DNA of 64,000 nt from Sphingomonas rosea (GTDB lineage: Bacteria; Pseudomonadota; Alphaproteobacteria; Sphingomonadales; Sphingomonadaceae), in contig NZ_BAABBR010000001.1 in NCBI RefSeq assembly GCF_039538065.1, positions 248,001 to 312,000 on the forward strand. The letters are read 5' to 3'. Every line of letters starts with the position of its first letter. The first letter of the stretch is position 1. The notes under the pieces were generated by a model. The model made no database searches. It was given only the letters and a program-made list of their open reading frames with translations, and was not told where the DNA came from. Shown here piece after piece: positions 1-7,416 of the stretch. Made by a program: the position numbers and the translations under genes.

Positions 1-1
1 C

Positions 2-1105
2 GAGGCCGATGTCGGCGCCGCCATCGCCCGCCTGCCCGCCAGCCTTTACACCGACCCCGCGCGCTTCGAGGCCGAGCAGAGCCGACTCTTTCCGGCCGTG
101 CCCTTGCTTTTGGGCCCGTCGGCCATGCTGCCCGGCCCGCGCCAGGCGATTACCCACGACGCCTACGGCCTGCCGCTGATCGTCAGCCGCGATGGCGACG
201 GGCAGATCCATGTGCTCGCCAACGTTTGCCGGCATCGCGGCACGCGCCTGATCGAGGCCGAAGGCGTGGTTCCCGCCGCCCGGATCGTCTGCCCGTATCA
301 CGCATGGACCTACGCGCCCGGCGGCGCGCTCGCGGCGCTCCCCCGCCCCGATTGCTTCCCCGGCCTCGACAAGTCCCGGCAATCGCTGCGCCGCTTTCCC
401 GCGCACGAGAGCGGTGGGCTGATCTGGTTCAGCCAGGCAGCGGACACCGACTTCAGGCCCGTCGCGGCGCTCGCCCCCGACATGGACGCGTTCGGCCTCG
501 GCCAGCTCCACCTCTATCGCCGCCACACCCACGAGGTCTCCGCCAACTGGAAGCTGGTCGTCGATGCCTTTCTCGAAAGCTACCACGTCCAGCGGTTGCA
601 CGCGGCGACCATCGCGCCCTTTTTCGCGGACGGCATCACCGTCGCCGACCGGATCGGCCCCCACCAGCGCGCCGCGGTCGGTCGGACCGACTATCTCGCG
701 GGGATCGACCGCAGCGACTGGCGGCAGCTGCGGCGCGCGGTCACCTACACCTACCATTTCTTCCCGAACACGATCCTCATCGTCAGCCCCGACTACGTGA
801 ACCTCCTCACCTGCTATCCGCAGGCGGTCGGCCGCACCCTGGTCGAGGACATCATGCTGATTCCCGAGCCGCCGCGAACAGCCGAGGAGGAAGCGCATTG
901 GGCGAAGAGCTGGACCCTCCTCGATGGCGGGACCTTCGGCGCCGAGGACTTTCGCGCCGCCGCCTTATGCCATCAGGGACTCGCCAGCGGCCTCATCGAC
1001 GAGGTCACGCTCGGCACGCTGGAATATGGCGTCGCCGAGTTTCATCGCATGCTGGACGCGATGCTTGCCGCCAAAGGTCAGGCGGCGGGTGTCGGCCGGC
1101 CGTAG
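2..1105 (+). CDS. Rieske-type aromatic ring-hydroxylating oxygenase, large subunit (5' truncated by window)
   Basis: The reading frame is open to the left edge, so the true start lies outside; a GTG at 98 is inside the conserved N-terminal region and is not the likely start. The product has a Rieske [2Fe-2S] site (CRHRG, then CPYHAW about 16 residues later) followed by the catalytic domain with the E-S-Y-H-x4-H mononuclear iron motif near bases 577-603. This is the alpha-subunit layout of aromatic-ring or quaternary-amine oxygenases, which need a separate reductase; none is visible here. Substrate cannot be told from the sequence. The 3' end overlaps the convergent response regulator gene by 28 bases. 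Confidence 0.85.
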   Translation, partial: EADVGAAIARLPASLYTDPARFEAEQSRLFPAVPLLLGPSAMLPGPRQAITHDAYGLPLIVSRDGDGQIHVLANVCRHRGTRLIEAEGVVPAARIVCPYHAWTYAPGGALAALPRPDCFPGLDKSRQSLRRFPAHESGGLIWFSQAADTDFRPVAALAPDMDAFGLGQLHLYRRHTHEVSANWKLVVDAFLESYHVQRLHAATIAPFFADGITVADRIGPHQRAAVGRTDYLAGIDRSDWRQLRRAVTYTYHFFPNTILIVSPDYVNLLTCYPQAVGRTLVEDIMLIPEPPRTAEEEAHWAKSWTLLDGGTFGAEDFRAAALCHQGLASGLIDEVTLGTLEYGVAEFHRMLDAMLAAKGQAAGVGRP

Positions 1106-1545
1106 AGGATCACGCCGTCCGGCGTCTTGATCTTGGGCTTGCCGGCAAAGATCGCCTCGACCGTCTTGAGCGCCGCCTTCAGCCGGCGCTCGTTATAGGG
1201 CTTCATCAGGCAGCCGAGCGCGAGGCCCTCGTCCTGCTCGGGCGGATTGGCGGTCGCGAACAGCACCGGAACCCCCAGACCCTTGGCTTCGCGTGCAAGA
1301 TCGATCCCCGTCCGGCGGCCGGTCAGCGTGAGATCGCTGAGGATGAGGTCGATGCCCCGCTCCTCGCCCTCGACCGGGGTCAGCTCGCGCGCGATCACCG
1401 CCAGCGCCTCGCGCACGCTATCCACCGTGGCCACGACCGTGTAACCGGCCCCCGACACCATCGTTTCATTGTCGAACGCGACGAGCGGCTCGTCCTCGAC
1501 GATGAGGATGCGCTTGACGTGGCGTTCTCGTGTGCCGAACAGCAT
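1078..1545 (-). CDS. Single-domain response regulator (receiver domain)
   Basis: This 155-residue protein is a lone CheY-like receiver domain. Visible landmarks are the acidic pair in VEDEP, the phospho-acceptor aspartate in LILSDL, the switch threonine in FATAN and the conserved lysine in CLMKPY. No output domain follows, only a short tail of about 25 residues, so it probably acts by protein contact or in a phosphorelay. No histidine kinase lies next to it. It runs convergent to the Rieske oxygenase gene, whose end it overlaps, and divergent from the pseudouridine synthase gene starting 24 bases away, so the two probably share a short promoter region. Confidence 0.88.
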   Translation of the reverse strand: MLFGTRERHVKRILIVEDEPLVAFDNETMVSGAGYTVVATVDSVREALAVIARELTPVEGEERGIDLILSDLTLTGRRTGIDLAREAKGLGVPVLFATANPPEQDEGLALGCLMKPYNERRLKAALKTVEAIFAGKPKIKTPDGVILYGRPTPAA

Positions 1546-1569
1546 TTGCGATCCTCAAGGAAGAACAAC

Positions 1570-2418
1570 TTGCCCCCGCAACGAACAACGGGTCCCCGCG
1601 GTCCACGACCAGCGCCGCGCCGCGAAGAAAATAACACACGCCGTGGCCCGCCGGTCGCACGGGAGGATGGCCCGCAACGGATCGCCAAGCTGCTCGCCCG
1701 GGCCGGGGTCGCTTCGCGGCGCGACATCGAACGGATGATCGCCGAGGGCCGGATCGCGCTCGACGGCGACGTGCTGACCACGCCCGCGACCCTGCTCGAG
1801 AACCTCCGCGGCGTGACGGTCGACGGCAAGCCCGTCGCGCCCCCCGCCGCAGCGCGACTGTGGCGTTTCTACAAGCCTGCCGGCTGCCTCACCGCCGCGC
1901 GCGATCCCGCCGGCCGCCCGACGATTTACGATCGCCTGCCCGCCGGCCTCCCGCGGGTCATGCCTGTCGGCCGCCTCGACTTCATGACCGAGGGCCTGCT
2001 CCTCCTCACCAACGACGGCGAATTGAAGCGCCAGCTCGAACTGCCCTCGACCGCCGTCGTCCGGCACTACCGCGCCCGTGCGTTCGGTGAAGTCAGCCAG
2101 GCTCAGCTCGAGGCCCTTTCCGAAGGGGTCGAGATCGAGGGCATGCGCTACGGATCGATCGACGCCAACCTCGAGCGCCGCACCGGCAGCAATTGCTGGA
2201 TCGAGCTCAGTCTGACCGAGGGCAAGAACCGTGAGGTCCGCCGGGTGCTCGCCCATCTCGGCCTTCAGGTCAGCCGGCTGATCCGGACCGCCTACGGGCC
2301 CTTCACGATGATGGACCTCGACCCCGGCGACATCGGCGAGGTCCAGCGCGAGGACTTGTTCCGCTTCCGCCAGACGCTGAAAACGCCGGCGGCAAAGAAG
2401 CCCCCGGTCGAAAAATGA
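1570..2418 (+). CDS. RsuA/RluB-family rRNA pseudouridine synthase
   Basis: The 282-residue product has an N-terminal S4 RNA-binding domain (QRIAKLLARAGVASRR, IAEGRI) and then the RsuA/RluB/E/F catalytic fold; the catalytic aspartate is in PVGRLDFMTEGLLLLTNDG, and the family's KNREVRR and RLIR segments follow. It isomerises a uridine in ribosomal RNA, probably 23S (RluB-like) though 16S (RsuA) is not excluded. I chose the TTG at 1570 because AAGGAAG lies just upstream with good spacing and the first ATG in frame is far inside the fold. Before the S4 domain there is a basic, proline-rich tail of about 35 residues. Confidence 0.85.
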   Translation: MPPQRTTGPRGPRPAPRREENNTRRGPPVAREDGPQRIAKLLARAGVASRRDIERMIAEGRIALDGDVLTTPATLLENLRGVTVDGKPVAPPAAARLWRFYKPAGCLTAARDPAGRPTIYDRLPAGLPRVMPVGRLDFMTEGLLLLTNDGELKRQLELPSTAVVRHYRARAFGEVSQAQLEALSEGVEIEGMRYGSIDANLERRTGSNCWIELSLTEGKNREVRRVLAHLGLQVSRLIRTAYGPFTMMDLDPGDIGEVQREDLFRFRQTLKTPAAKKPPVEK

Positions 2419-2428
2419 CCCGTTTACC

Positions 2429-2478
2429 CTGAGCGACGTCGAAGGGCGTCCGCGCCCAGGGGCTTCGACTGCGCTCAG
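2429..2478. repeat. Imperfect inverted repeat, dispersed palindrome type
   Basis: Arms 2429-2444 (CTGAGCGACGTCGAAG) and 2463-2478 are inverted copies with two mismatches out of 16. The same core (TTCGACTTCGCTC and CTGAGCG-GTCGAAG) recurs at 3254-3350. It sits in the gap between the pseudouridine synthase and rplY. Short palindromes of this sequence are, from memory, very common between genes in sphingomonad genomes. Confidence 0.7.
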
Positions 2479-2601
2479 CACGAAGGAATGTAGGGCGAAT
2501 TTGCCAATCCGCCCCGCTCACGCTATGCGCGCCCCCGCTCCTGCATGGTCATCCCTGGAGGCGTGGGGAGCGGTAACTTACTCTTTCAAAGGAATGCACG
2601 T

Positions 2602-3231
2602 ATGAGCGAACAGCTGTCGCTGACCGCCGAGACGCGCGACCGGGCTGGCAAGGGAGCCTCCCGTGATCTGCGCAATCAAGGCCGGGTCCCCGCCGTTGTC
2701 TATGGCGCCAACCAGGAGCCGCTGAGCATCCACGTCGAGGAAAAGGTCCTCGCCAAGATGCTCTCGACCGGCCACTTCATGAACTCGGTCGTGATGATCG
2801 ACGCCGGTGGCAAGACGACGCGCACCCTGCCCAAGGACGTGCAGTTCCACCCCGTCACCAGCCGCCCGGTCCACGTCGACTTCCTGCGCATCGGCGAGCA
2901 CAGCAAGGTCACCGTCAACGTGCCCGTGCGCTTCACCGACGAAGAAGAGAGCCCCGGCATCAAGCGCGGCGCGGTGCTCAACGTCGTCAAGCACGACATC
3001 GAGCTCAGCTGCGATGCGGCCGAGATTCCCGATGACATCGAGATCAGCCTCAAGGGCCTCGACGTCGGCGACTCGATCCACATCTCGAACGTAACCCTGC
3101 CCAAGGGCGCGACCCCGACCATCACCGACCGCGACTTCACCATCGCGACGATCGTGGCCCCGTCGGCGCTGAAGAGCGACGAGGGTGACACCACCGTCGC
3201 CGAGGGTGAGGCGGAAGGCGAAGGCGAGTAA
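2602..3231 (+). CDS. rplY: 50S ribosomal protein L25/general stress protein Ctc
   Basis: The 209-residue product is the long (Ctc/TL5) form of L25, which binds 5S rRNA in the large subunit. It starts with [21 protein letters not shown] and contains the RVPAVVYG signature, then the beta-rich C-terminal TL5 domain and a glutamate-rich tail. ATG 2602 is preferred over upstream starts because it matches the family N-terminus and follows AAAGGA. The gene pair rplY-pth is a standard bacterial arrangement and is kept here, separated by a palindromic repeat region. Confidence 0.95.
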   Translation: MSEQLSLTAETRDRAGKGASRDLRNQGRVPAVVYGANQEPLSIHVEEKVLAKMLSTGHFMNSVVMIDAGGKTTRTLPKDVQFHPVTSRPVHVDFLRIGEHSKVTVNVPVRFTDEEESPGIKRGAVLNVVKHDIELSCDAAEIPDDIEISLKGLDVGDSIHISNVTLPKGATPTITDRDFTIATIVAPSALKSDEGDTTVAEGEAEGEGE

Positions 3232-3253
3232 GCCTTCTTTCAACGTCCTTCGA

Positions 3254-3299
3254 CTTCGCTCGGGACGAACGGGTTCATCCTCGTTTGTCCCGAGCGAAG
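3254..3299. repeat. Near-perfect 18-base inverted repeat between rplY and pth
   Basis: Arm 3254-3271 (CTTCGCTCGGGACGAACG) and arm 3282-3299 are inverted copies with one mismatch. A further related piece (GTCGCTCAGGA...TCGAAGGGC) follows to about 3357, so the whole rplY-pth gap is built of these elements. A transcript would form a strong hairpin, but there is no U-run that would make it an obvious terminator. Confidence 0.75.
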
Positions 3300-3367
3300 C
3301 GCGAAGCGCCCAACGACGCTGCCTGCGGCGTCGCTCAGGATAATTTCTGTCGAAGGGCACCGGCGCG

Positions 3368-3940
3368 ATGCAACTCTGGGTCGGTCTCGGTAACCCCGGC
3401 GTCCAATACGCCCTGCACCGCCACAACGTCGGCTTCATGGCGCTCGACGCCATCGCCGAAATCCACGACTTCGGACCGTGGAGCAAGAAATTCCGGAGCC
3501 TCGTCTCCGAAGGGCGGGTCGGCCGCCACCGCCTCCTCCTCGTCAAGCCGCAGACCTACATGAACGACAGCGGCGACGCGGTTCAGCAGGCGCTGCGCTT
3601 CTACAAGGCCGACGAGACCGCGCTGACGGTCTTCCACGACGAGCTCGATCTCGCGCCGATGAAGGTCAAGGTTCGCACCGGCGGCGGGCTTGCGGGGCAC
3701 AATGGCCTGCGCTCGATCAACGCCTCCCTCGGCCCGGACTTCCGCCGGGTGCGGATCGGGATCGGCCATCCCGGCCACAAGGACCGGGTCACCGGCCACG
3801 TGCTCGGCAATTACGCCAAGAGCGAGATCGAGCCCTTGTCCGACCTGCTGGGCGCGATTGCCGCCGAAGCCGAGTGGCTGGCCGCGGGCGACGACACGCG
3901 CTTCATGAACGACGTTGCCATGCGGCTGCAGGACAGCTGA
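3368..3940 (+). CDS. pth: Peptidyl-tRNA hydrolase
   Basis: This 190-residue cytosolic esterase recycles peptidyl-tRNA released from stalled ribosomes. All family landmarks are present: GLGNPG with N9, HRHNVGF with catalytic H19, QTYMNDSG with N66, FHDELDL with D91, and GGGLAGHNGLRS with N112. Length is normal for the bacterial Pth family. It follows rplY, as in many bacteria, and its stop codon overlaps by one base the start of the next gene, so the two are translationally coupled. Confidence 0.96.
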   Translation: MQLWVGLGNPGVQYALHRHNVGFMALDAIAEIHDFGPWSKKFRSLVSEGRVGRHRLLLVKPQTYMNDSGDAVQQALRFYKADETALTVFHDELDLAPMKVKVRTGGGLAGHNGLRSINASLGPDFRRVRIGIGHPGHKDRVTGHVLGNYAKSEIEPLSDLLGAIAAEAEWLAAGDDTRFMNDVAMRLQDS

Positions 3941-4521
3941 TGCGCCAGCTGTTCGCGACCCCGCTCTACGAAGCCGGCCTCGACCTCGACCTCGCCGAGC
4001 TCGCCCACTCGATCCGCAGCCTCGCCGAGGACGACGGGGCCGGCCGGCGCTGGGCGAAGGCGCATGGCTACAAGGGCTATACGAGCTACGCCTCGCTCGC
4101 CGACCTCCCCCGCCGCGATCCGGTCTTCGCCGACCTCGCCAAGGCGCTGACCCGCCACGCGGCGACGTTCGCCAAGGCGCTGGCGTGGGACGTCAGGCCC
4201 AAGCTCGACAGCCTGTGGGTCAACCTGCTCAAGCCCGGCGGCCACCACAGCGCGCACATCCACCCGCATTCCATCCTCAGCGGGACTCTCTACGTCGAGG
4301 TGCCCGAGGGCGGCGGGGCGATCCGGTTCGAGGATCCGCGGCTGCCGATGATGATGGCCGCCCCCATTCGCCAGCCCGACGCGCCCGAGGCGCTCCGGCC
4401 GTTCGTCACGGTCGATCCGAAGCCCGGCCAGCTCCTCCTGTGGGAAAGCTGGCTGCGGCACGAGGTGCTTCCCGGCACCGCCAAGGCCGAGCGGGTGAGC
4501 GTCAGCTTCAATTTCGCCTGA
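3940..4521 (+). CDS. Putative 2-oxoglutarate/Fe(II)-dependent oxygenase-like protein (TIGR02466 type)
   Basis: The 193-residue product resembles the TIGR02466 family of putative 2-oxoglutarate oxygenases. Its C-terminal half has the double-stranded beta-helix pattern: HIHPH and the following LSGTLYVEVP strand, IRFEDPR, then LLLWESWLRHEV and the closing SVSFNFA strand. The histidines and the late H in LRHE fit metal ligands. Substrate is unknown. The ATG overlaps the pth stop (TGATG), so it belongs to the same transcript. Assignment to the family is by motif memory; activity is not shown. Confidence 0.7.
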   Translation: MRQLFATPLYEAGLDLDLAELAHSIRSLAEDDGAGRRWAKAHGYKGYTSYASLADLPRRDPVFADLAKALTRHAATFAKALAWDVRPKLDSLWVNLLKPGGHHSAHIHPHSILSGTLYVEVPEGGGAIRFEDPRLPMMMAAPIRQPDAPEALRPFVTVDPKPGQLLLWESWLRHEVLPGTAKAERVSVSFNFA

Positions 4522-4568
4522 TCCCCCGCTAGAGGGCAGGCCAACTCCCGAACACACAAGGACGAACC

Positions 4569-5669
4569 ATGGGCTTCCGCTGCGGCATCGTCGGCTTGCC
4601 GAACGTCGGCAAATCGACCCTCTTCAACGCGCTGACCGAAACGCAGGCGGCGCAGGCGGCGAACTATCCGTTCTGCACGATCGAGCCCAACGTCGGCCAG
4701 GTCGCGGTGCCCGACCCGCGCCTCGACCAGCTCGCGGCCATCGCCAAGTCGGCCAAGATCATCGCGACCCAGCTGGGCTTCGTCGACATCGCGGGGCTCG
4801 TCAAAGGCGCGAGCCAGGGCGAGGGCCTCGGCAACCAGTTCCTCGGCAATATCCGCGAGGTGGACGCGATCGTCCACGTGCTGCGCTGCTTCGAGAATGA
4901 CGACATCCAGCATGTCGCCAACAAGGTCGATCCCTTGGCCGACGCCGAGGTGGTCGAGACCGAACTCCTCCTCGCCGACCTCGAGAGCCTCGAGAAGCGC
5001 GTGCCCAACCTCGTCAAGAAGGGCCAGCAGGGCGACAAGGAATCGAAGATCGCGGCCAGCGTGCTCGGCCAGGCGCTCGAGCTGCTGCGCGAGGGCAAGC
5101 CGGCCCGGCTGACGCAGCCGAAGGACGAGGAAGAAGCCCGCGTCTTCAGTCAGGCGCAGCTGCTCACCGCCAAGCCCGTCCTCTACGTCTGCAACGTCAA
5201 CGAGGAGGATGCCGCCAACGGCAACGAGCTGTCGGCCAAGGTCTTCGCGAAGGCCAAGGCGGAGAATGCCAATGCGGTGGTCGTCTCGGCCGCGATCGAG
5301 GCCGAGCTGACCGGCATGGACGAGGCCGAGAAGATGGAGTTCCTCGGCGAGATGGGCCTCAAGGAAACCGGCCTCGCCCGGGTCATCCGCGCCGGTTACG
5401 ACCTCCTCCACCTCATCACCTTCTTCACCGTGGGTCCCAAGGAAGCGCGCGCCTGGACGGTCGAGAAGGGGGCGAAGGGCCCGCAGGCCGCGGGCGTCAT
5501 CCACTCCGACTTCGAGCGCGGCTTCATCCGTGCCGAGACGATCGCCTTCGACGACTATGTCGCGCTCGGCGGGGAGACGGGGGCCCGCGACGCCGGCAAG
5601 CTGCGGCAGGAGGGCAAGGATTATGTGGTGCAGGACGGTGACGTGCTGCACTTCAAGTTCAACGTCTGA
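4569..5669 (+). CDS. ychF: Redox-regulated ATPase YchF (Obg-like)
   Basis: The 366-residue product is a universally conserved ribosome-associated P-loop ATPase. It shows the Walker A/G1 GLPNVGKST near the N-terminus, the switch DIAGLVKGASQGEGLGNQFL, a coiled-coil insertion around residues 130-180, the altered G4 motif (CNVNEED in place of NKxD, which explains ATP preference) and the C-terminal TGS domain ending HFKFNV. Length matches the family. It stands alone after the pth pair, 47 bases downstream. Confidence 0.96.
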   Translation: MGFRCGIVGLPNVGKSTLFNALTETQAAQAANYPFCTIEPNVGQVAVPDPRLDQLAAIAKSAKIIATQLGFVDIAGLVKGASQGEGLGNQFLGNIREVDAIVHVLRCFENDDIQHVANKVDPLADAEVVETELLLADLESLEKRVPNLVKKGQQGDKESKIAASVLGQALELLREGKPARLTQPKDEEEARVFSQAQLLTAKPVLYVCNVNEEDAANGNELSAKVFAKAKAENANAVVVSAAIEAELTGMDEAEKMEFLGEMGLKETGLARVIRAGYDLLHLITFFTVGPKEARAWTVEKGAKGPQAAGVIHSDFERGFIRAETIAFDDYVALGGETGARDAGKLRQEGKDYVVQDGDVLHFKFNV

Positions 5670-5925
5670 GCCGCAGCGCTAAAGGTCACTAAGGTCCCAG
5701 GGTCCGCGGGGCGCGCGGCGTTACCAAATGCGCCTTTTATTGGCGGAATTTGGCGGTTTCCTGCGAGATGAACAAGGTCCCATACCGTGACCTTCCGCGA
5801 GGGCACCAGCGCGTGATCGACAGATTGAAAGAGCCTGGCAGCGAACCGATGGGGTTAGATTAACAAGCGAAATTCTACTTTGCAAGCGGGACAGGTGAAG
5901 GTCCGGCTTGGGTGGAAAGTGGACC
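5670..5925. other. Lower-G+C intergenic stretch with no convincing gene
   Basis: After ychF the base composition drops visibly. Two overlapping tiny frames start at ATG 5728 (20 codons) and ATG 5768 (31 codons), but neither has a good ribosome binding site or a recognisable family. No tRNA, no attachment repeat and no terminator is evident. Confidence 0.4.
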
Positions 5926-6300
5926 TTACTGAGAGCGCCAGCGGGCGACTCGAACGCAGATGATGGTGACCAGTATAGGCCACACCAGTATGATAAGCGC
6001 TTCGCCACCGACACCTGAGGTGTCACCATTAAGTTGGTAGCTGACTGCGGTGTATAGCAAGAACACCCAAGCAGGAACGATAAGTGCAACGCCAATTACC
6101 CAAGTCACCTTGTCGTAAAGCATCTTACCGGCAAGAGTTAGGAACGGCAGGGCGGCAAGTGCAGCGCTGATGAATACAGATACCAGCGTTTCATCAAGCA
6201 CCGGCCGTCGTGCGAAGTGTGCGGTTATCACGTGGAACGGCATGACTATGGCCAAGCCGATACCAAGTGCGACCAAAACAGCAGCGTCCTGCTTCTTCAA
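5926..6300 (-). CDS. Hypothetical four-helix membrane protein
   Basis: The 124-residue product is mostly four hydrophobic segments (roughly residues 7-26, 41-60, 68-90 and 101-117) joined by short polar loops; it starts MKKQDAAVLVALGIG and ends with a basic tail. I do not recognise a family. Its codon use and the flanking DNA are less G+C-rich than every neighbour, which suggests acquisition by transfer or a fast-evolving orphan. It is isolated, between ychF and an outer-membrane barrel gene, and no operon partner is visible. Confidence 0.6.
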   Translation of the reverse strand: MKKQDAAVLVALGIGLAIVMPFHVITAHFARRPVLDETLVSVFISAALAALPFLTLAGKMLYDKVTWVIGVALIVPAWVFLLYTAVSYQLNGDTSGVGGEALIILVWPILVTIICVRVARWRSQ

Positions 6301-6342
6301 CGCTTCCGCCTCCTGACAACCCGAGCGTAACCTTCAAACGTG

Positions 6343-6372
6343 AATGTCCGCAATGGGTCGAAAGCGCACATT
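6343..6372. repeat. Dispersed repeat element, GTCCGCAATGGGTCG type
   Basis: AATGTCCGC at the left and GCGCACATT at the right are inverted copies with one mismatch around the core AATGGGTCGAAA. A related copy with the same core is at 28032-28053. It lies between two genes transcribed in the same direction. Confidence 0.6.
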
Positions 6373-6404
6373 CGCCCGGTTGCACTGACGAACCTGTCGT
6401 GCTC

Positions 6405-6433
6405 CCCGCCGCGGCCGGAGGCGCCGCGGCGGG
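6405..6433 (-). terminator. Perfect 11-base hairpin downstream of the outer-membrane barrel gene
   Basis: Arms 6405-6415 (CCCGCCGCGGC) and 6423-6433 pair perfectly around a 7-base loop, 12 bases past the stop of the gene ending at 6445. There is no clear U-run on the minus-strand transcript, so it may protect the 3' end rather than terminate by itself. Confidence 0.45.
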
Positions 6434-6444
6434 AAGCTGGCAGG

Positions 6445-7260
6445 TCAGAGGCGATAGCTCAGCGTCAGGTTGAAGCTGTGGACGGTGAACTTGTCGTCGC
6501 TGCGGCGGAAGTCCGTGCCGTTCGGGTTGACCAGGATGAACGGGTTGGTCGCCGGGGCCGGGCCCTGCGAACGGACGCGATAGTCGCTGTCGTCGTAGCG
6601 GGTGCCGAGGTAGAGCGCGCCGATCGCGAAATTGCCGAAGCGCTGCTCGAGGCCCGCGCCGTAGCGGAAGCCCGTCACGTTCCGGTCGTCGCCGCGCTGG
6701 ACGAAGGTGTTGGCGGTGTTGCTGGTCGCGAAGCTGTGGCGGATCCGGCCCTGCGCGATGCCCGCGGTGACGTAAGGCAGGGTGTCGCCGATCGCGAGGC
6801 CGGCGCGGGCGCGGATCGCGCCATTGGCCTTGAGGCGGCGGGTCATGGTGTAGAAAGCCGGGGTCGTGCTGAAGGCCGAGACGCTGTCGCGCGCCGAGCT
6901 GCTGCCATATTCGCCGACGATGCCGACGACGACCGAACCGAGCTGCTGGTCGTAGCCGATGCTCGCGGCATAGTCGGTCTTGGTCTTGTCGCGGCGGCAG
7001 CCGGCGGTGGGCACGCGGTCGACCGCGGCGCCGGTGCAGAAGCCGGGCGAGAAGGCATTGGCGCCGGCGGCGGTGCGCACGGTGTCGCCGAAACTGCCGT
7101 CGAGGTTGGTGTCGAACTCGATCTGCTCGTTGCCGCGGCTGACGTCGAGCAGGCCGACGCGTCCACCGACGTGGAAGCCCGTCCAGCTATTCTGGGCATA
7201 AGCCGGGGCGGCGGCGGCGACGGACGAGGCGAGCAGCCCCGCCAGAATCGGAAATCGCAT
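6445..7260 (-). CDS. Outer-membrane beta-barrel protein (porin-like/OMP25-type)
   Basis: The 271-residue product has a clear Sec signal peptide (MRFPILAGLLASSVAAAAPAYA, cleavage before QNSWTGF) followed by alternating hydrophobic strands such as WTGFHVGGRVGL, YAASIGYDQQLG, VVVGIVGEYG, ATIRARAGLAIG-like strands and a final FNLTLSYRL. This is the layout of small outer-membrane barrels related to alphaproteobacterial surface antigens. ATG 7260 is chosen because GGGAG precedes it and it begins the signal peptide; upstream in-frame sequence does not look coding. Role beyond being a surface protein is not known. Confidence 0.75.
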   Translation of the reverse strand: MRFPILAGLLASSVAAAAPAYAQNSWTGFHVGGRVGLLDVSRGNEQIEFDTNLDGSFGDTVRTAAGANAFSPGFCTGAAVDRVPTAGCRRDKTKTDYAASIGYDQQLGSVVVGIVGEYGSSSARDSVSAFSTTPAFYTMTRRLKANGAIRARAGLAIGDTLPYVTAGIAQGRIRHSFATSNTANTFVQRGDDRNVTGFRYGAGLEQRFGNFAIGALYLGTRYDDSDYRVRSQGPAPATNPFILVNPNGTDFRRSDDKFTVHSFNLTLSYRL

Positions 7261-7416
7261 GATATTCTCCCTGTCTCGGCACCCTCGCGTGGGCGCCTGC
7301 AGGAACAGATACGGGGCCGGCATGGCCGCGGATGCAGCGGCGCCGGGAGCCCGCTTTGGGGCAATGAGTCCCGCCCCGGGACGCGCGCGCCCTAGCACTT
7401 CCGCCGGGGCCCGGCG

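Noticed and set aside
226..1569. Upstream extension of the pseudouridine synthase frame through the Rieske gene
   Set aside because: It is arginine/proline-rich out-of-frame sequence; a TTG with AAGGAAG at 1570 gives the natural start.
4290..5651. Open frame antisense to ychF
   Set aside because: Composition shadow; ychF has all family motifs.
5728..5863. Two tiny overlapping frames (ATG 5728 and ATG 5768) in the low-G+C gap
   Set aside because: No good ribosome site, no recognisable family, and they overlap each other in different frames.
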